Source of the DNA: Bacteroidales bacterium
GTDB lineage: Bacteria > Bacteroidota > Bacteroidia > Bacteroidales > P3
Assembly (NCBI GenBank): GCA_017522065.1
Contig: JAFXAD010000033.1
Location: forward strand, 1 to 64,000
Direction of reading: 5' to 3'
Length of the DNA: 64,000 bases
Positions 1-8,600 of the stretch are shown in pieces (position 1 is the stretch's first letter; every line of letters starts with the position of its first letter). The notes under the pieces are model-generated. The model had not been told where the DNA came from and searched no databases. It saw only the letters and a list, made by a program, of their open reading frames with translations. Both the position numbers and the translations under genes were made by a program.

Positions 1-145
1 CTTTGCGAAACGTTCGCGTTTTGTTTGCAAAACAAATTTCTAAATATCAATTCGTTTAATTCGTACAATTGCTCATTGCATTTTCTTTATTCATTATGTA
101 TTCGCAGGCATACCACGCCGTTTTAAATAATTATTAGATGTGCTC
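1..145 (+). repeat. MITE-like intergenic repeat, copy A (cut by window start)
   Basis: AT-rich non-coding element whose first bases match the middle of copies D and E (CTTTGCGAAACGTTCGCG, then a GTTTTG-TTTG-CAAAAC hairpin). It ends with the type-I tail shared with B and C: a stretch containing ATTCGCAGGCATACCACG, then a TAATTATTAGA-type terminus. The left end lies outside the window. No reading frame is apparent. Together with copy B it fills the non-coding stretch ahead of the first gene. Confidence 0.7.
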
Positions 146-180
146 TAGTGTTCATTCGAACAATTAGTGTTCAACATAAG

Positions 181-345
181 GTAACCTCTAAAAATCGTTT
201 AATTCGCGTTTTGCATGCAAAACAAAATCCTTAATGGTTACATATTAATTCGCTCAATTCGTTTAATTGCTCATTGCATTTTCTTTACTCATTAGGTATT
301 CGCAGGCATACCACGCCGTTTGAAAAGTAATTATTACTAGGTGCC
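181..345 (+). repeat. MITE-like intergenic repeat, copy B (short form, type-I tail)
   Basis: Starts GTAACCTCTAAAAAT and ends TAATTATTACTAGGTG, so the ends are imperfect inverted repeats (ACCTCTAA against the complement of TTAnnAGGT). It lacks the roughly 80-bp internal module of copies D and E. The tail with ATTCGCAGGCATACCACG is nearly identical to A and C. The 35 bases between A and B and the bases from 346 to 378 hold nothing I recognise. Confidence 0.75.
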
Positions 346-378
346 CATAATTTTTTTTCATTTTATCTTATTTTTTCT

Positions 379-386
379 TATATTTG
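379..386 (+). promoter_or_regulatory. Bacteroidota -7 box before the first secreted protein
   Basis: TATATTTG fits the Bacteroidota -7 consensus TAnnTTTG. It lies 54 bases before the ATG at 441, which would leave a leader of roughly 45-50 bases. The -33 element is only T-rich and does not match TTTG exactly. Confidence 0.55.
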
Positions 387-440
387 CACATAGCATACAA
401 CCAACAACATTCAATACAAACAATTAAACAACAATAGATT

Positions 441-1736
441 ATGAACAAAATTACCTCTCTTTTCTTCGTCCTCACACTTTGTTTTTGCTTTACGCATAAC
501 GCCAACGCTCAAGTATCCACCTCCAACTATGAGCAACCCTCCTGCGTCAGTTTATACAAAGAAAACAATTTAGGCAAAGTCACACCCGACAACCTGTATT
601 TCGTCTCCTATCATTCGCACAACAACCTCAAAGACGAACTAATCATCACAGAAATCTCAAATCCAGCCAATTCTCAAAAAATAAACTTGCCCGATTATTT
701 CTCGGCGAACGACATGTTCATCATTTCCGAATGGGTTTATCTTTGTGGCACCTACAAGCACGACGCCGCCATAGCAAAACTGAAACTTGTAGAATTATTC
801 AGCCCCAATCCCATTATACACATATCGCCTTTCTCCGAACCTAAAATCTTCTCAAAACTGGAAGTTTATGTCGACGAAAACGACGAGCTCATACATATTG
901 CTGCTGTCGGTAGGGATTACAGTAATGAATATCTGTACATGATGACAGATGCAAACGACTCTCTCAACTGTATTCGGCAGAAGTACCCTGGCGCATTAAC
1001 ACATCTATACCACGATGTCGCTGTGACCGACAAGTACATCGTTACTGCAGGAATGACTAATATGACAAACTATTTTATCATATCTGTAACAAAAAAAACT
1101 GCACCGAACAACGTAAACTGGTATTTTTACAGCGAAACCTCTACCACGATAAATTCCAACACCGCCAATGTAGAGACATTATCAGGCGACACTGTCGCTG
1201 TAACTACAGTGTGCGTCACGCCAACGTCTGATTATTTCACCAGAGTCTACATTTTCGATGCCGCCACAAGCACCATCCTATACTCTCAAGACATACCCCT
1301 GCAGGAAAAAAACGATGTAATCGAGATGGAATACCTTAACGACACGGCACATACACTCCTACTGCTGCAAGAAAATGTATACCCGGCAGGTGTTCAAAAC
1401 TCACTCTTCTACTTCATACGGCCTTTCAATACTTCAAGCTACAACACCTCTTTCTTTTATAACCCTGATTCCCAATACTACTCTCTCGACCATTTCAATG
1501 ACGGAAAATTCCTTGCAACCGGCGAACTCAAAACTGGGGGACACGCCTATATGATTGGACGCGAAGACCCGAACACTATTCCTAATTGCGTTATGGCGGA
1601 ACAAATTAAAATAAAAATCAGCAAAGCACCTAATAATTACAGCATTACTAATACAACCAATGATGAGCAAAGCGCATACTTCACACTCGATCTTACAACA
1701 ATACCGTCACCGGTATCCCCTTCCTGCCACGACTGA
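441..1736 (+). CDS. Secreted hypothetical protein, paralogue of the protein at 12537
   Basis: 431 residues. A clear type I signal peptide (MNKITSLFFVLTLCFCFTHNANA, cleavage near residue 23, then QVST). The mature part alternates short beta-strand-like segments with motifs such as VYLCGTY and YIVTAGM, which resembles a beta-propeller, but no named family is recognised. It has no T9SS tail; the C-terminus is PVSPSCHD. The 538-residue protein at 12537 has the same position in front of a T9SS protein and similar short motifs (LCFCGT, DYVVTVS), so the two look like distant paralogues. Base composition is more AT-rich than the housekeeping genes in the window. Function unknown; a surface or periplasmic partner of the following T9SS proteins is a guess from context. 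Confidence 0.75.
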   Translation: MNKITSLFFVLTLCFCFTHNANAQVSTSNYEQPSCVSLYKENNLGKVTPDNLYFVSYHSHNNLKDELIITEISNPANSQKINLPDYFSANDMFIISEWVYLCGTYKHDAAIAKLKLVELFSPNPIIHISPFSEPKIFSKLEVYVDENDELIHIAAVGRDYSNEYLYMMTDANDSLNCIRQKYPGALTHLYHDVAVTDKYIVTAGMTNMTNYFIISVTKKTAPNNVNWYFYSETSTTINSNTANVETLSGDTVAVTTVCVTPTSDYFTRVYIFDAATSTILYSQDIPLQEKNDVIEMEYLNDTAHTLLLLQENVYPAGVQNSLFYFIRPFNTSSYNTSFFYNPDSQYYSLDHFNDGKFLATGELKTGGHAYMIGREDPNTIPNCVMAEQIKIKISKAPNNYSITNTTNDEQSAYFTLDLTTIPSPVSPSCHD

Positions 1737-1838
1737 ATTCCTGTTTCAATTCAAAGTCACAGTATCGGCTCTTGACTCATTAACCACTTATACTTCCATA
1801 TATTTTAAATAATCTTTCATCTCCTAAAGTCCTCGATT

Positions 1839-3401
1839 ATGAAAAAAATCATCCCTTTTATATTTTTATATTTTGCATTCCTGTCAACCAATGCCCAATA
1901 CGTCGAGACCTATCCAAACAACAACAGGTTTTATTACACAACTTTTTCAGGCATGGGACAAAATGCACTTACGTATTTTACAATTGGACCAGAACCAATA
2001 CCCTACATCTTCCTCACCAATACATTTGAAACCACTTCGGCGACCATCTATGGTGTTGCCATTCCCATAGCTCCAGACCTTCTTCCTTACATTGAAAACC
2101 CCAACTATTTTGGATATAACCACTTCCCATCATCTTGGAAAATATTTATGGACTCTATACTCGGTGACGAACTGAAAGTCTTTGTAGGTCAACAAATCAA
2201 CAACAGTGACAGCTTATCCGTTTTGGCTATCGACACGGTTCTGGGCTTTAAAAACACAATAGAAAGCAACTATTTCAAATTTCCAGATTCATATTTACTT
2301 AATACTTATTATGACACCAATCCACTCCTTCCTGTAATCGAAGTCTATTTCGAAACGCCGGTGAGTGTCCGTGGACAATATTACATCGGGTGTAATCTGA
2401 TTTTAGGCAATGTCCAATTCTCTATAACCCCAGGAGCGCCCCACATATACGGAGAATATGGAGGTATCGCCGCACTGTTCGTAAACCATCTTGATGGCAA
2501 TCCGATGAAATACTACGAATATTCCAATTCAAGCAGCAACACTCTTACAGAGAGCGTACATCCATACAGTGTACCTAACTTTTTCTTATCAGATACTCTA
2601 ATGTGGGGTGGTCCCTTTGCCATCATTGCTCCCCCTCCATGTTCCATCCCCATGTACCTCGAAGCCAACAACGTCGGAAAAAGAAAAGTCCGTCTACAGT
2701 GGAACGCTCAGTACGCAAACACTCACTTCCAGCTCGAATACGGACCTCAGGACTTCACCCCTGGCACTGGTACCACCATCGCTCCCATCTACCCCAACCA
2801 GAACGGACTCTGCTCCTTGACTGTCGACTCGCTGGACATGAGTACCGACTACACCTTCCGTGTCCGAGCCTGGTGCGACCAAGCCACAGACTACTCGCAG
2901 TGGGTCGAGACTAACCTCACCACCGAGCAGTGGTACACCATCTTCGCCGACGTCAACAACGACGACTGGGGACGCATCAATGGCAACGGCGACTACCGCG
3001 CCGGCTCGCAAGTCACGCTCACCGCCTGGCCTAAAGGCTCACACTTCCGTTTCCAGATTTGGTCCGACGGTGTCACTGCCAACCCGCGCAACTTCACAGC
3101 CAACAGCGACCTCAACCTCACCGCCGTTTTCTCCTGCGACACCTGCAACGAGGATATCACTCTCCCTGACGCACAAGGCATCAGCATCTTCCCTAACCCC
3201 TCCGACGGCAAAATCACTCTCCTCGCAAACACCGCCATCATGCACGTCGACATCCTCGACATACAGGGACGCATTCTCCTCTCTCTTGACAGCAACTCCC
3301 TCACCATCCCGCTCGACCTCGCCTTCCTGAACAAAGGCATCTATATCGTCTCCGCGCAAACGCACAAAGGCACTTTCCACAAGAAAATCATCTTAAAATA
3401 A
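1839..3401 (+). CDS. T9SS-sorted surface protein with FN3 and InlB-like B-repeat
   Basis: 520 residues. Signal peptide MKKIIPFIFLYFAFLSTNA, then Q. Residues about 20-265 are an unrecognised domain. About 270-365 is a fibronectin type III-like domain (VRLQWNAQYANTHFQLEYG, then DYTFRVRAWC). About 370-432 is one divergent InlB B-repeat (WGRINGNGDYRAGSQVTL, then FQIWSDGVTANPRNF). About 445-520 is a type A T9SS sorting domain (IFPNPSDGK, then a final KKIILK). The protein should be exported by Sec, carried over the outer membrane by T9SS and attached to the surface. The coding sequence changes abruptly near 2600: the 5' half is AT-rich, while the FN3, B-repeat and tail part is GC-rich with C-ending codons. 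This suggests a chimeric gene. Only 7 bases separate it from the next gene. Confidence 0.85.
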   Translation: MKKIIPFIFLYFAFLSTNAQYVETYPNNNRFYYTTFSGMGQNALTYFTIGPEPIPYIFLTNTFETTSATIYGVAIPIAPDLLPYIENPNYFGYNHFPSSWKIFMDSILGDELKVFVGQQINNSDSLSVLAIDTVLGFKNTIESNYFKFPDSYLLNTYYDTNPLLPVIEVYFETPVSVRGQYYIGCNLILGNVQFSITPGAPHIYGEYGGIAALFVNHLDGNPMKYYEYSNSSSNTLTESVHPYSVPNFFLSDTLMWGGPFAIIAPPPCSIPMYLEANNVGKRKVRLQWNAQYANTHFQLEYGPQDFTPGTGTTIAPIYPNQNGLCSLTVDSLDMSTDYTFRVRAWCDQATDYSQWVETNLTTEQWYTIFADVNNDDWGRINGNGDYRAGSQVTLTAWPKGSHFRFQIWSDGVTANPRNFTANSDLNLTAVFSCDTCNEDITLPDAQGISIFPNPSDGKITLLANTAIMHVDILDIQGRILLSLDSNSLTIPLDLAFLNKGIYIVSAQTHKGTFHKKIILK

Positions 3402-3408
3402 AACCGCT

Positions 3409-4800
3409 ATGAAAAAGAACGCTTTCTTTGCCATTATTGCAGCCCTGACACTGCACATATCCACACTCTCGGCACAATTGCCGATAATAACACGGTGCGA
3501 CAGAGTCGACAACTACCTCTACGACCGTGGCAACAAATGGGTCGACAATTACCACTACATGTGCCAAGGCGACTGCTTCTTCCACGGCATCACATGGAGA
3601 ACATATACAGGACGTGCTGCCATCGTCGGGCGTCGATGCTACACCGACTCAACCCTCTACATCAAGGGTATCGCAGCACCAGTTTACATCAACCACGGCA
3701 ATTGCTACGACACCTCTATGGCTAACCGCAACCCGGAATACTTCTACATCTATAACTTCACCGACTCCGGAATCCACCATGTAGCTCAAGTCCGGTGGGA
3801 CACCGCAACACCTAACAAACTTATGCGCTTCGAGTACTTCTCTGAAACAACTCCTGATCATATCTTTTTTCATTCTTATCCCGACTCAACACAACGCTAC
3901 TATATCCCTGTCTACGAAGCTTTCTTCGACAAGCCAATAACTGTCAACGACTCCTTCTTCGTCGCCGGGTCGATGTACAACAGCATCCTTCACGACCCAA
4001 ACACCCCTTGGAGTCCCTTAACCGAACATCCCGAAACAAAATACGTCAGATGGCGTTCTGTAGACATAAGCCCAGCCACTGGAAACTGCCAAACCAAACT
4101 TCGAAGCGACAAGCTTGACTTCGTGATGTACCCCGACTGCGATTCGCCGTCACAAGATACAACATGGAACCGCAACCCCTTCATCTGGGAAGGCTTCGGA
4201 TGCATCTTCCCTATTTTCCAATCCAACCCTCCTGTCGATGACACCACAACTCATCTGCAAGACACTTGCCTACCTCCATCCAACCTTCGGGCTATGGACA
4301 TCATCGACCACAGCGCACTACTCACTTGGGACGACCCTTACGCCTATCTCTGGGAACTGCAGTGGATTCGCGAAGACGAACAATTCGACAGTGCTCAATC
4401 CGTGACAATCTACAACAACCACTACAACATCATCGGTCTCGACACCGCTCAAACCTACATGGCCCGCATCAGAAGCATCTGCAGCAGCGAAAACATCAGC
4501 CCCTGGAGCGACACGCTCTCCTTTTTCGTCCCGGGCAACTCCGACCTCCACATATCCACCACCCTCGACGACTACACGCTCCTGCTGCCCAATCCGGCTT
4601 CTGACCTCGTCACCGCTTTCTCTTCTTTCACCATCAAAAAAATAGCCGCCTACACCTTGAGCGGCATCCGCATCGCAGAACTGACAGCAAACTCCAATTC
4701 CACAATGCTCGATGTATCCTCCTGGCGCAACGGTACCTATCTCATTGTCATAAGCACCGACAACGGCATTACAACAAAAAAACTGATAATAAAACGGTAG
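3409..4800 (+). CDS. T9SS-sorted surface protein with FN3 domain
   Basis: 463 residues. Signal peptide MKKNAFFAIIAALTLHISTLSA, then Q. The N-terminal half contains EAFFDKPITVNDSFFVAGSM, closely matching EAYFDKPITIDSIFYIHGS in the T9SS protein at 14174, so the two share a domain not known to me by name. Residues about 285-375 form an FN3-like domain (SALLTWDDPYAYLWELQW, then ARIRSICSS). The last 75 or so residues are a type A T9SS sorting domain (LLPNPASDLV, then GTYLIVI and KKLIIKR). Likely co-transcribed with the gene ending at 3401. It ends 10 bases from the end of the convergent lipoprotein gene, with no obvious terminator between. The ligand or substrate is unknown. Confidence 0.85.
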   Translation: MKKNAFFAIIAALTLHISTLSAQLPIITRCDRVDNYLYDRGNKWVDNYHYMCQGDCFFHGITWRTYTGRAAIVGRRCYTDSTLYIKGIAAPVYINHGNCYDTSMANRNPEYFYIYNFTDSGIHHVAQVRWDTATPNKLMRFEYFSETTPDHIFFHSYPDSTQRYYIPVYEAFFDKPITVNDSFFVAGSMYNSILHDPNTPWSPLTEHPETKYVRWRSVDISPATGNCQTKLRSDKLDFVMYPDCDSPSQDTTWNRNPFIWEGFGCIFPIFQSNPPVDDTTTHLQDTCLPPSNLRAMDIIDHSALLTWDDPYAYLWELQWIREDEQFDSAQSVTIYNNHYNIIGLDTAQTYMARIRSICSSENISPWSDTLSFFVPGNSDLHISTTLDDYTLLLPNPASDLVTAFSSFTIKKIAAYTLSGIRIAELTANSNSTMLDVSSWRNGTYLIVISTDNGITTKKLIIKR

Positions 4801-4810
4801 AAACTCGACC

Positions 4811-5659
4811 TCACAGCTTCTCGAACGACTCCTTCGCACCTTCGCTGTATGGCAGCAGCGACTCGATGGTGTTCATCCACGGATCGTAGATGAAGTATGT
4901 CTGGTTTGTGCCCTTCGTCCGGCATACATATTCCGACAGTATCTTCTCCACATACAACGTCGCGCACAGCGACCCCAACCTCCGCGCCACACGATAGGCG
5001 TCGTTCACATCTATACGCTCATAGTCGGCCTGCATCGATGCATGACCGCCCTCTATCGACAGCACGCGTCCGCGAAACGTCTCTCCAATCTCTTCGTTCT
5101 TGAAAAAAACCTCCCCGACGCTGTCGCGAGCATCCAGCTTCATCCACACATTCAACGAAAAATGACGCAAATCATAGTCGTGCCTGTAGTTCAACCCGTT
5201 GCGGGTCTTGAAACTGCTCGTACAAGGTTCCATGTATTCTTCGGCCTCCATCTGAACGAAGTCTACAGTGAAATGCTGGTCGTCAGCCTTCGGCATCTTC
5301 GATGCGTCGCCAACCAGCACTATCGGAATCCGCGTCCGGCTCAGCGTAAACAGAAACGCTGAGTTGAACTGCGACAAAAAGATGCTGTCGTCTATCTTGT
5401 CCACTATCGCCGTCTTCGACGCAATCACCGAATCCTGCTCCTGCTCCGACATCAGCATGAATCCTGGCACCTCGTTCAACGAGCTGTTGGTATGTATCAT
5501 AGACTCTGGCAGATGGACGTAAATCTTCTCTGTCGCCGTCGACTTGCCCTGCTCGAATTTGCGCAGAAACGAACCGGCATAGTATAGATCACTTGTACAC
5601 GACGTTGCAACAAACGCCAACAATAGCGGCATCACCGCTTTCCTTATTCTATTCTTCAT
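4811..5659 (-). CDS. Hypothetical lipoprotein
   Basis: 282 residues from the ATG at 5659. I preferred this start over the longer frame to 5701 because it gives a standard lipoprotein signal: MKNRIRKAVMPLLLAFVATSC, with the lipid-modified Cys at about residue 21. The rest is soluble, mixed alpha/beta, without transmembrane segments. Segments such as VFFKNEEIGETFRGRVLS suggest a beta-rich core. No family is recognised. It is a single-gene unit, convergent with the surface-protein cassette and divergent from the YitT gene. Confidence 0.75.
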   Translation of the reverse strand: MKNRIRKAVMPLLLAFVATSCTSDLYYAGSFLRKFEQGKSTATEKIYVHLPESMIHTNSSLNEVPGFMLMSEQEQDSVIASKTAIVDKIDDSIFLSQFNSAFLFTLSRTRIPIVLVGDASKMPKADDQHFTVDFVQMEAEEYMEPCTSSFKTRNGLNYRHDYDLRHFSLNVWMKLDARDSVGEVFFKNEEIGETFRGRVLSIEGGHASMQADYERIDVNDAYRVARRLGSLCATLYVEKILSEYVCRTKGTNQTYFIYDPWMNTIESLLPYSEGAKESFEKL

Positions 5660-5751
5660 TGTTCCTTGTTTATTTTCGTCTTTAACGCCCGTTATTCTCA
5701 TTTATTGCCTAACACCTCATACTTCACTCCTCTTACCTAAAAAAATTTACG

Positions 5752-5759
5752 TACCTTTG
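5752..5759 (+). promoter_or_regulatory. -7 box before the YitT-family gene
   Basis: TACCTTTG fits TAnnTTTG and lies 65 bases before the ATG at 5824, in the divergent intergenic region shared with the lipoprotein gene. No exact TTTG -33 element is visible. Confidence 0.55.
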
Positions 5760-5823
5760 CAAATTGGCATCACTATGCAACATACAATATACTATACTGT
5801 AAACAAATAAAATACAATACTAA

Positions 5824-6786
5824 ATGAAGAAAAAAGTCAGCCTCAAAGACGAGATAATCGCCTACGCTCTCGTCGCTCTCGGAAGTCTCCTGTTCGCCGT
5901 AGGCGACGTAATGTTTGTCAACCCCTACCACCTTGCTCCTGGTGGTGTCTACGGTCTCGCCAACGTTTTCAATGCCCTCTTCGGATGGAAAATATCGGTG
6001 GCAGGTATCTGCATGGATATACCCCTGCTCATCATCGGCACCATCATCCTCGGCCCCAGATTCGGCATCAAGACCATCATCTCCGTCATCCTTATCCCCA
6101 TATTCACCTACATCCTTGAGACGACATGGGGCTACGCTCCTGTCATCCACGACGGACTCTACGACACCGCCGAAGGCCTCAACAGCCATATCTCCTACAT
6201 CGTGGGCACCGGCGACAACGCCATCGAACGTTTCTTCATCCCCGATTTCTTCCTCAACACCGTTGTCGCAGGCCTCATCTACGGCGTCGCCATCGGCATC
6301 ATCTTCCGCGCCGGCGCCACCTCGGGCGGCAGCGACATCATCTCGATGATCATCCACAAATACACCAAAATATCGCTCGGTGTCCTCGTCCTCATCGTCG
6401 ACAGCTGCATCTCCCTCACCACCCTCATCATCGGCGACATCCGACTGCCTATATACTCCATCATACTTATCTATATCGAAAGCAAGATCATCGACTTGGT
6501 CGTTGAGGGCGTCACAACCTACAAGACGGTCTTCATCATCACCGACCGCATCGACGAAGTCAAGAACTACATCCTCAACGACCTCAAACGCGGAGGCACC
6601 TGCTTCCCCGGTATCGGACTCTACCAAGGTCATGAACGCAAAATGATTTACGTGACTCTCGACCGCGGCGACCTCGTCAAGCTCAAAGCCAACATGCGCC
6701 ACCTCGACCCCGCAGCCTTCGTCAACGTCATCGAAAGTTCCGAAATAATGGGCTTCGGCTTCAAAGCCCTACCTGAAGAAAACTAA
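5824..6786 (+). CDS. YitT family membrane protein
   Basis: 320 residues. The first 215 or so residues form five to six hydrophobic helices of the YitT/DUF161 type, with the typical FVNPYHLAPGGVYGLA and GATSGGSDII motifs. Residues about 225-315 are a DUF2179 domain (TYKTVFIITDRIDEVKNYI, then GLYQGHERKMIYVTLDRGD). The family is inner-membrane with unproven function; small-molecule transport has been suggested. The length is normal. The next gene starts 4 bases after its stop, so the two are probably one transcript, although a glycosyltransferase partner says little about function. Confidence 0.9.
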   Translation: MKKKVSLKDEIIAYALVALGSLLFAVGDVMFVNPYHLAPGGVYGLANVFNALFGWKISVAGICMDIPLLIIGTIILGPRFGIKTIISVILIPIFTYILETTWGYAPVIHDGLYDTAEGLNSHISYIVGTGDNAIERFFIPDFFLNTVVAGLIYGVAIGIIFRAGATSGGSDIISMIIHKYTKISLGVLVLIVDSCISLTTLIIGDIRLPIYSIILIYIESKIIDLVVEGVTTYKTVFIITDRIDEVKNYILNDLKRGGTCFPGIGLYQGHERKMIYVTLDRGDLVKLKANMRHLDPAAFVNVIESSEIMGFGFKALPEEN

Positions 6787-6790
6787 GACA

Positions 6791-7993
6791 ATGAAGATCC
6801 TGCAGCTTTGCTACAAACCTCCAGTGCCGCCCGTCGACGGCGGCACTCTCGCTATGTACAGCGTGGCACAAGGGCTGCTCGCTGCAGGACACTCACTCAA
6901 AATACTATCGCTCTGCTCCGACAAGCACCCACTGCTGACCGACCGCATCGAACCGCTATTCCTGCAACAGACAGCCCTCGAGACCTCATTCGTCGACCTA
7001 TCGGTGCACCCGCTCGATGCAGCCGTGGCTCTCCTCTGCGGCGAATCATACAACGTACGCCGCTTCGACAACCCGCAGTTCCACAAACTCATCGAACGCA
7101 CCCTCGCCGACAGCGACTTCGACATCATACACGTCGAAAGCATTTTCCTAACCCCCTACCTCTCCACCATTCGCAAGCACTCAGCAGCTCCGGTCATACT
7201 ACGGGCGCACAACGTCGAACACCGCATCTGGCAACAACTGGCATCCGGGTGCCGCAACCCGTTCAAACGCTGGTATCTCAAAAAACTCGCCCTCGCACTG
7301 CGCATCTACGAGCTGGAACACATCAACGACTTCAACGGCATTGTATGCATCACCGAGGACGATGCTCAGGCATTCCGCAACGAACACTGCCGACGCCCCA
7401 TCACAGCCATCCCTTTCGGCATCGACGTCAAACCGCTGCTCGACGCCAAGGCCGACCCCTTCGCACTCTTCCACATCGCCGCCATGGACTGGCAACCGAA
7501 CATCGATGCCGTCAGCTGGTTCCTCGACAGCATCTGGCCACTGGCAAAAAAAGAAATCCCGCAACTAAAGCTCTACCTCGCCGGACGCAAAATGCCCGAC
7601 AGCCTGAAGAAACTGAGCTCCGACAGCGTCAACATCGTCGGCGAAGTGCCCGATGCAGCACGCTTCATGGCCGACAAGCAAATCAATATCGTACCGCTCA
7701 AATCAGCCAGCGGACTTCGCATCAAAATCATTGAGGCCATGGCCCATGGCAAAACGGTAATCGCCACCACCACCGCAGCAAAAGGCATTGACTACACCGA
7801 CGGCCACAACATCCTCATAGCCGACACCCCCGCACAGTTCGTCAAGCAGATAAAACTCTGCACCGACAATCCGCAATTCGCACATCAAATAGGCCTCAAC
7901 GCCCACCAATTCGCACAAAACCACTACTCCATCGACGCCGTCACCTCCAAGTTGACAGACTTCTACAATATTATAACAAAAAAGACGTTATAA
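6791..7993 (+). CDS. Family 4 glycosyltransferase
   Basis: 400 residues with the two-Rossmann-fold plan of GT-B enzymes. The N-terminal domain has PPVDGGTLAMYSVAQGLLAAGH, the donor-binding domain starts near residue 225 (FHIAAMDWQPNIDAVSWF), and the diagnostic C-terminal region reads VPLKSASGLRIKIIEAMAHG followed by KTVIAT. The E-x7-E type region (here the IIEAMAHG part) is characteristic of retaining GT4 enzymes. It probably transfers a nucleotide-activated sugar to a surface glycan from the cytoplasmic side. Donor and acceptor cannot be told from sequence, and no other glycan genes adjoin it. Confidence 0.88.
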   Translation: MKILQLCYKPPVPPVDGGTLAMYSVAQGLLAAGHSLKILSLCSDKHPLLTDRIEPLFLQQTALETSFVDLSVHPLDAAVALLCGESYNVRRFDNPQFHKLIERTLADSDFDIIHVESIFLTPYLSTIRKHSAAPVILRAHNVEHRIWQQLASGCRNPFKRWYLKKLALALRIYELEHINDFNGIVCITEDDAQAFRNEHCRRPITAIPFGIDVKPLLDAKADPFALFHIAAMDWQPNIDAVSWFLDSIWPLAKKEIPQLKLYLAGRKMPDSLKKLSSDSVNIVGEVPDAARFMADKQINIVPLKSASGLRIKIIEAMAHGKTVIATTTAAKGIDYTDGHNILIADTPAQFVKQIKLCTDNPQFAHQIGLNAHQFAQNHYSIDAVTSKLTDFYNIITKKTL

Positions 7994-8000
7994 ACTCAAT

Positions 8001-8082
8001 ACCGTAATACCGTAATACCGAAATACCGTAATACCGTAATACCGAAAAAACGAAAGAACGAAAAAACGAAAAAAAAACAGAA
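8001..8082. repeat. Short-unit repeat tract before a start codon
   Basis: Repeated ACCGTAAT / ACCGAAAT units run into repeated ACGAAA-type units and stop two bases before the ATG at 8085. A tract of very similar units precedes lpxD at 60250-60352. It could act as a spacer or a slippage-prone leader; I see no hairpin. Confidence 0.8.
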
Positions 8083-8084
8083 AA

Positions 8085-8600
8085 ATGAAACACCTCAAAA
8101 CAGCCCTCTTCCTCCTTGCCCTTGCAGCCATCTCCTCCCTGTCGGCCCAAATCCGTATCCCCGACACCAAGGTCAGCTTCGATTTCCCCAACGGCGGATG
8201 GAAATACCTCCAAACCAGCAAAATCAACGAAAGCACCAACGTCTACCTCTACTCCTTCTCGTCCAGGTACATCGTCGATGCCGCCGGTGACACCGTCATC
8301 CCCTTCATGCGCATATATGTACGGAAAAACTTCTCAGGCACCGTCTACGACCTCGCCTACAGCCGTTTCATGACACAACCCTTCCAGTCGCTCGACGAAT
8401 TCAACTATCCCAACGGCTCGTTCGGATACCTCGGAGCATACTCTAACGAGGAAGACGGCAAAGACTACGAATTCCGCATGATATACCTGAAAGACGGCAA
8501 CACAGCTCTCGAAATCAGACTCGAAACCACACTCGACACCTACGACCAGTTCGAACAAGAGTTCCTCGACATACTAAATACCATCAAAATCAACAAATGA
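8085..8600 (+). CDS. Small secreted hypothetical protein
   Basis: 171 residues. Signal peptide MKHLKTALFLLALAAISSLSA, then Q. The mature domain reads RIPDTKVSFDFPNGGWKYL and later FMTQPFQSLDEFNYPNGSFG, a compact beta-rich fold resembling the PsbP/MOG1-like domains often found in Bacteroidota secreted proteins; that resemblance is only an impression. Its stop overlaps the ATG of the large PorE-like gene (ATGA overlap), so the two are translationally coupled and may work together in the periplasm. Confidence 0.75.
   Translation: MKHLKTALFLLALAAISSLSAQIRIPDTKVSFDFPNGGWKYLQTSKINESTNVYLYSFSSRYIVDAAGDTVIPFMRIYVRKNFSGTVYDLAYSRFMTQPFQSLDEFNYPNGSFGYLGAYSNEEDGKDYEFRMIYLKDGNTALEIRLETTLDTYDQFEQEFLDILNTIKINK

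Noticed and set aside
2694..3380. Several overlapping reading frames on both strands inside the GC-rich half of the T9SS gene
   Set aside because: They have no signal, domain or start context and arise from the C-ending codon bias of the real gene at 1839-3401.
5773..6702. 309-codon minus-strand frame opposite the YitT gene
   Set aside because: Asp/Val/Glu-rich, without any recognisable domain; the plus-strand frame encodes a clear YitT protein.
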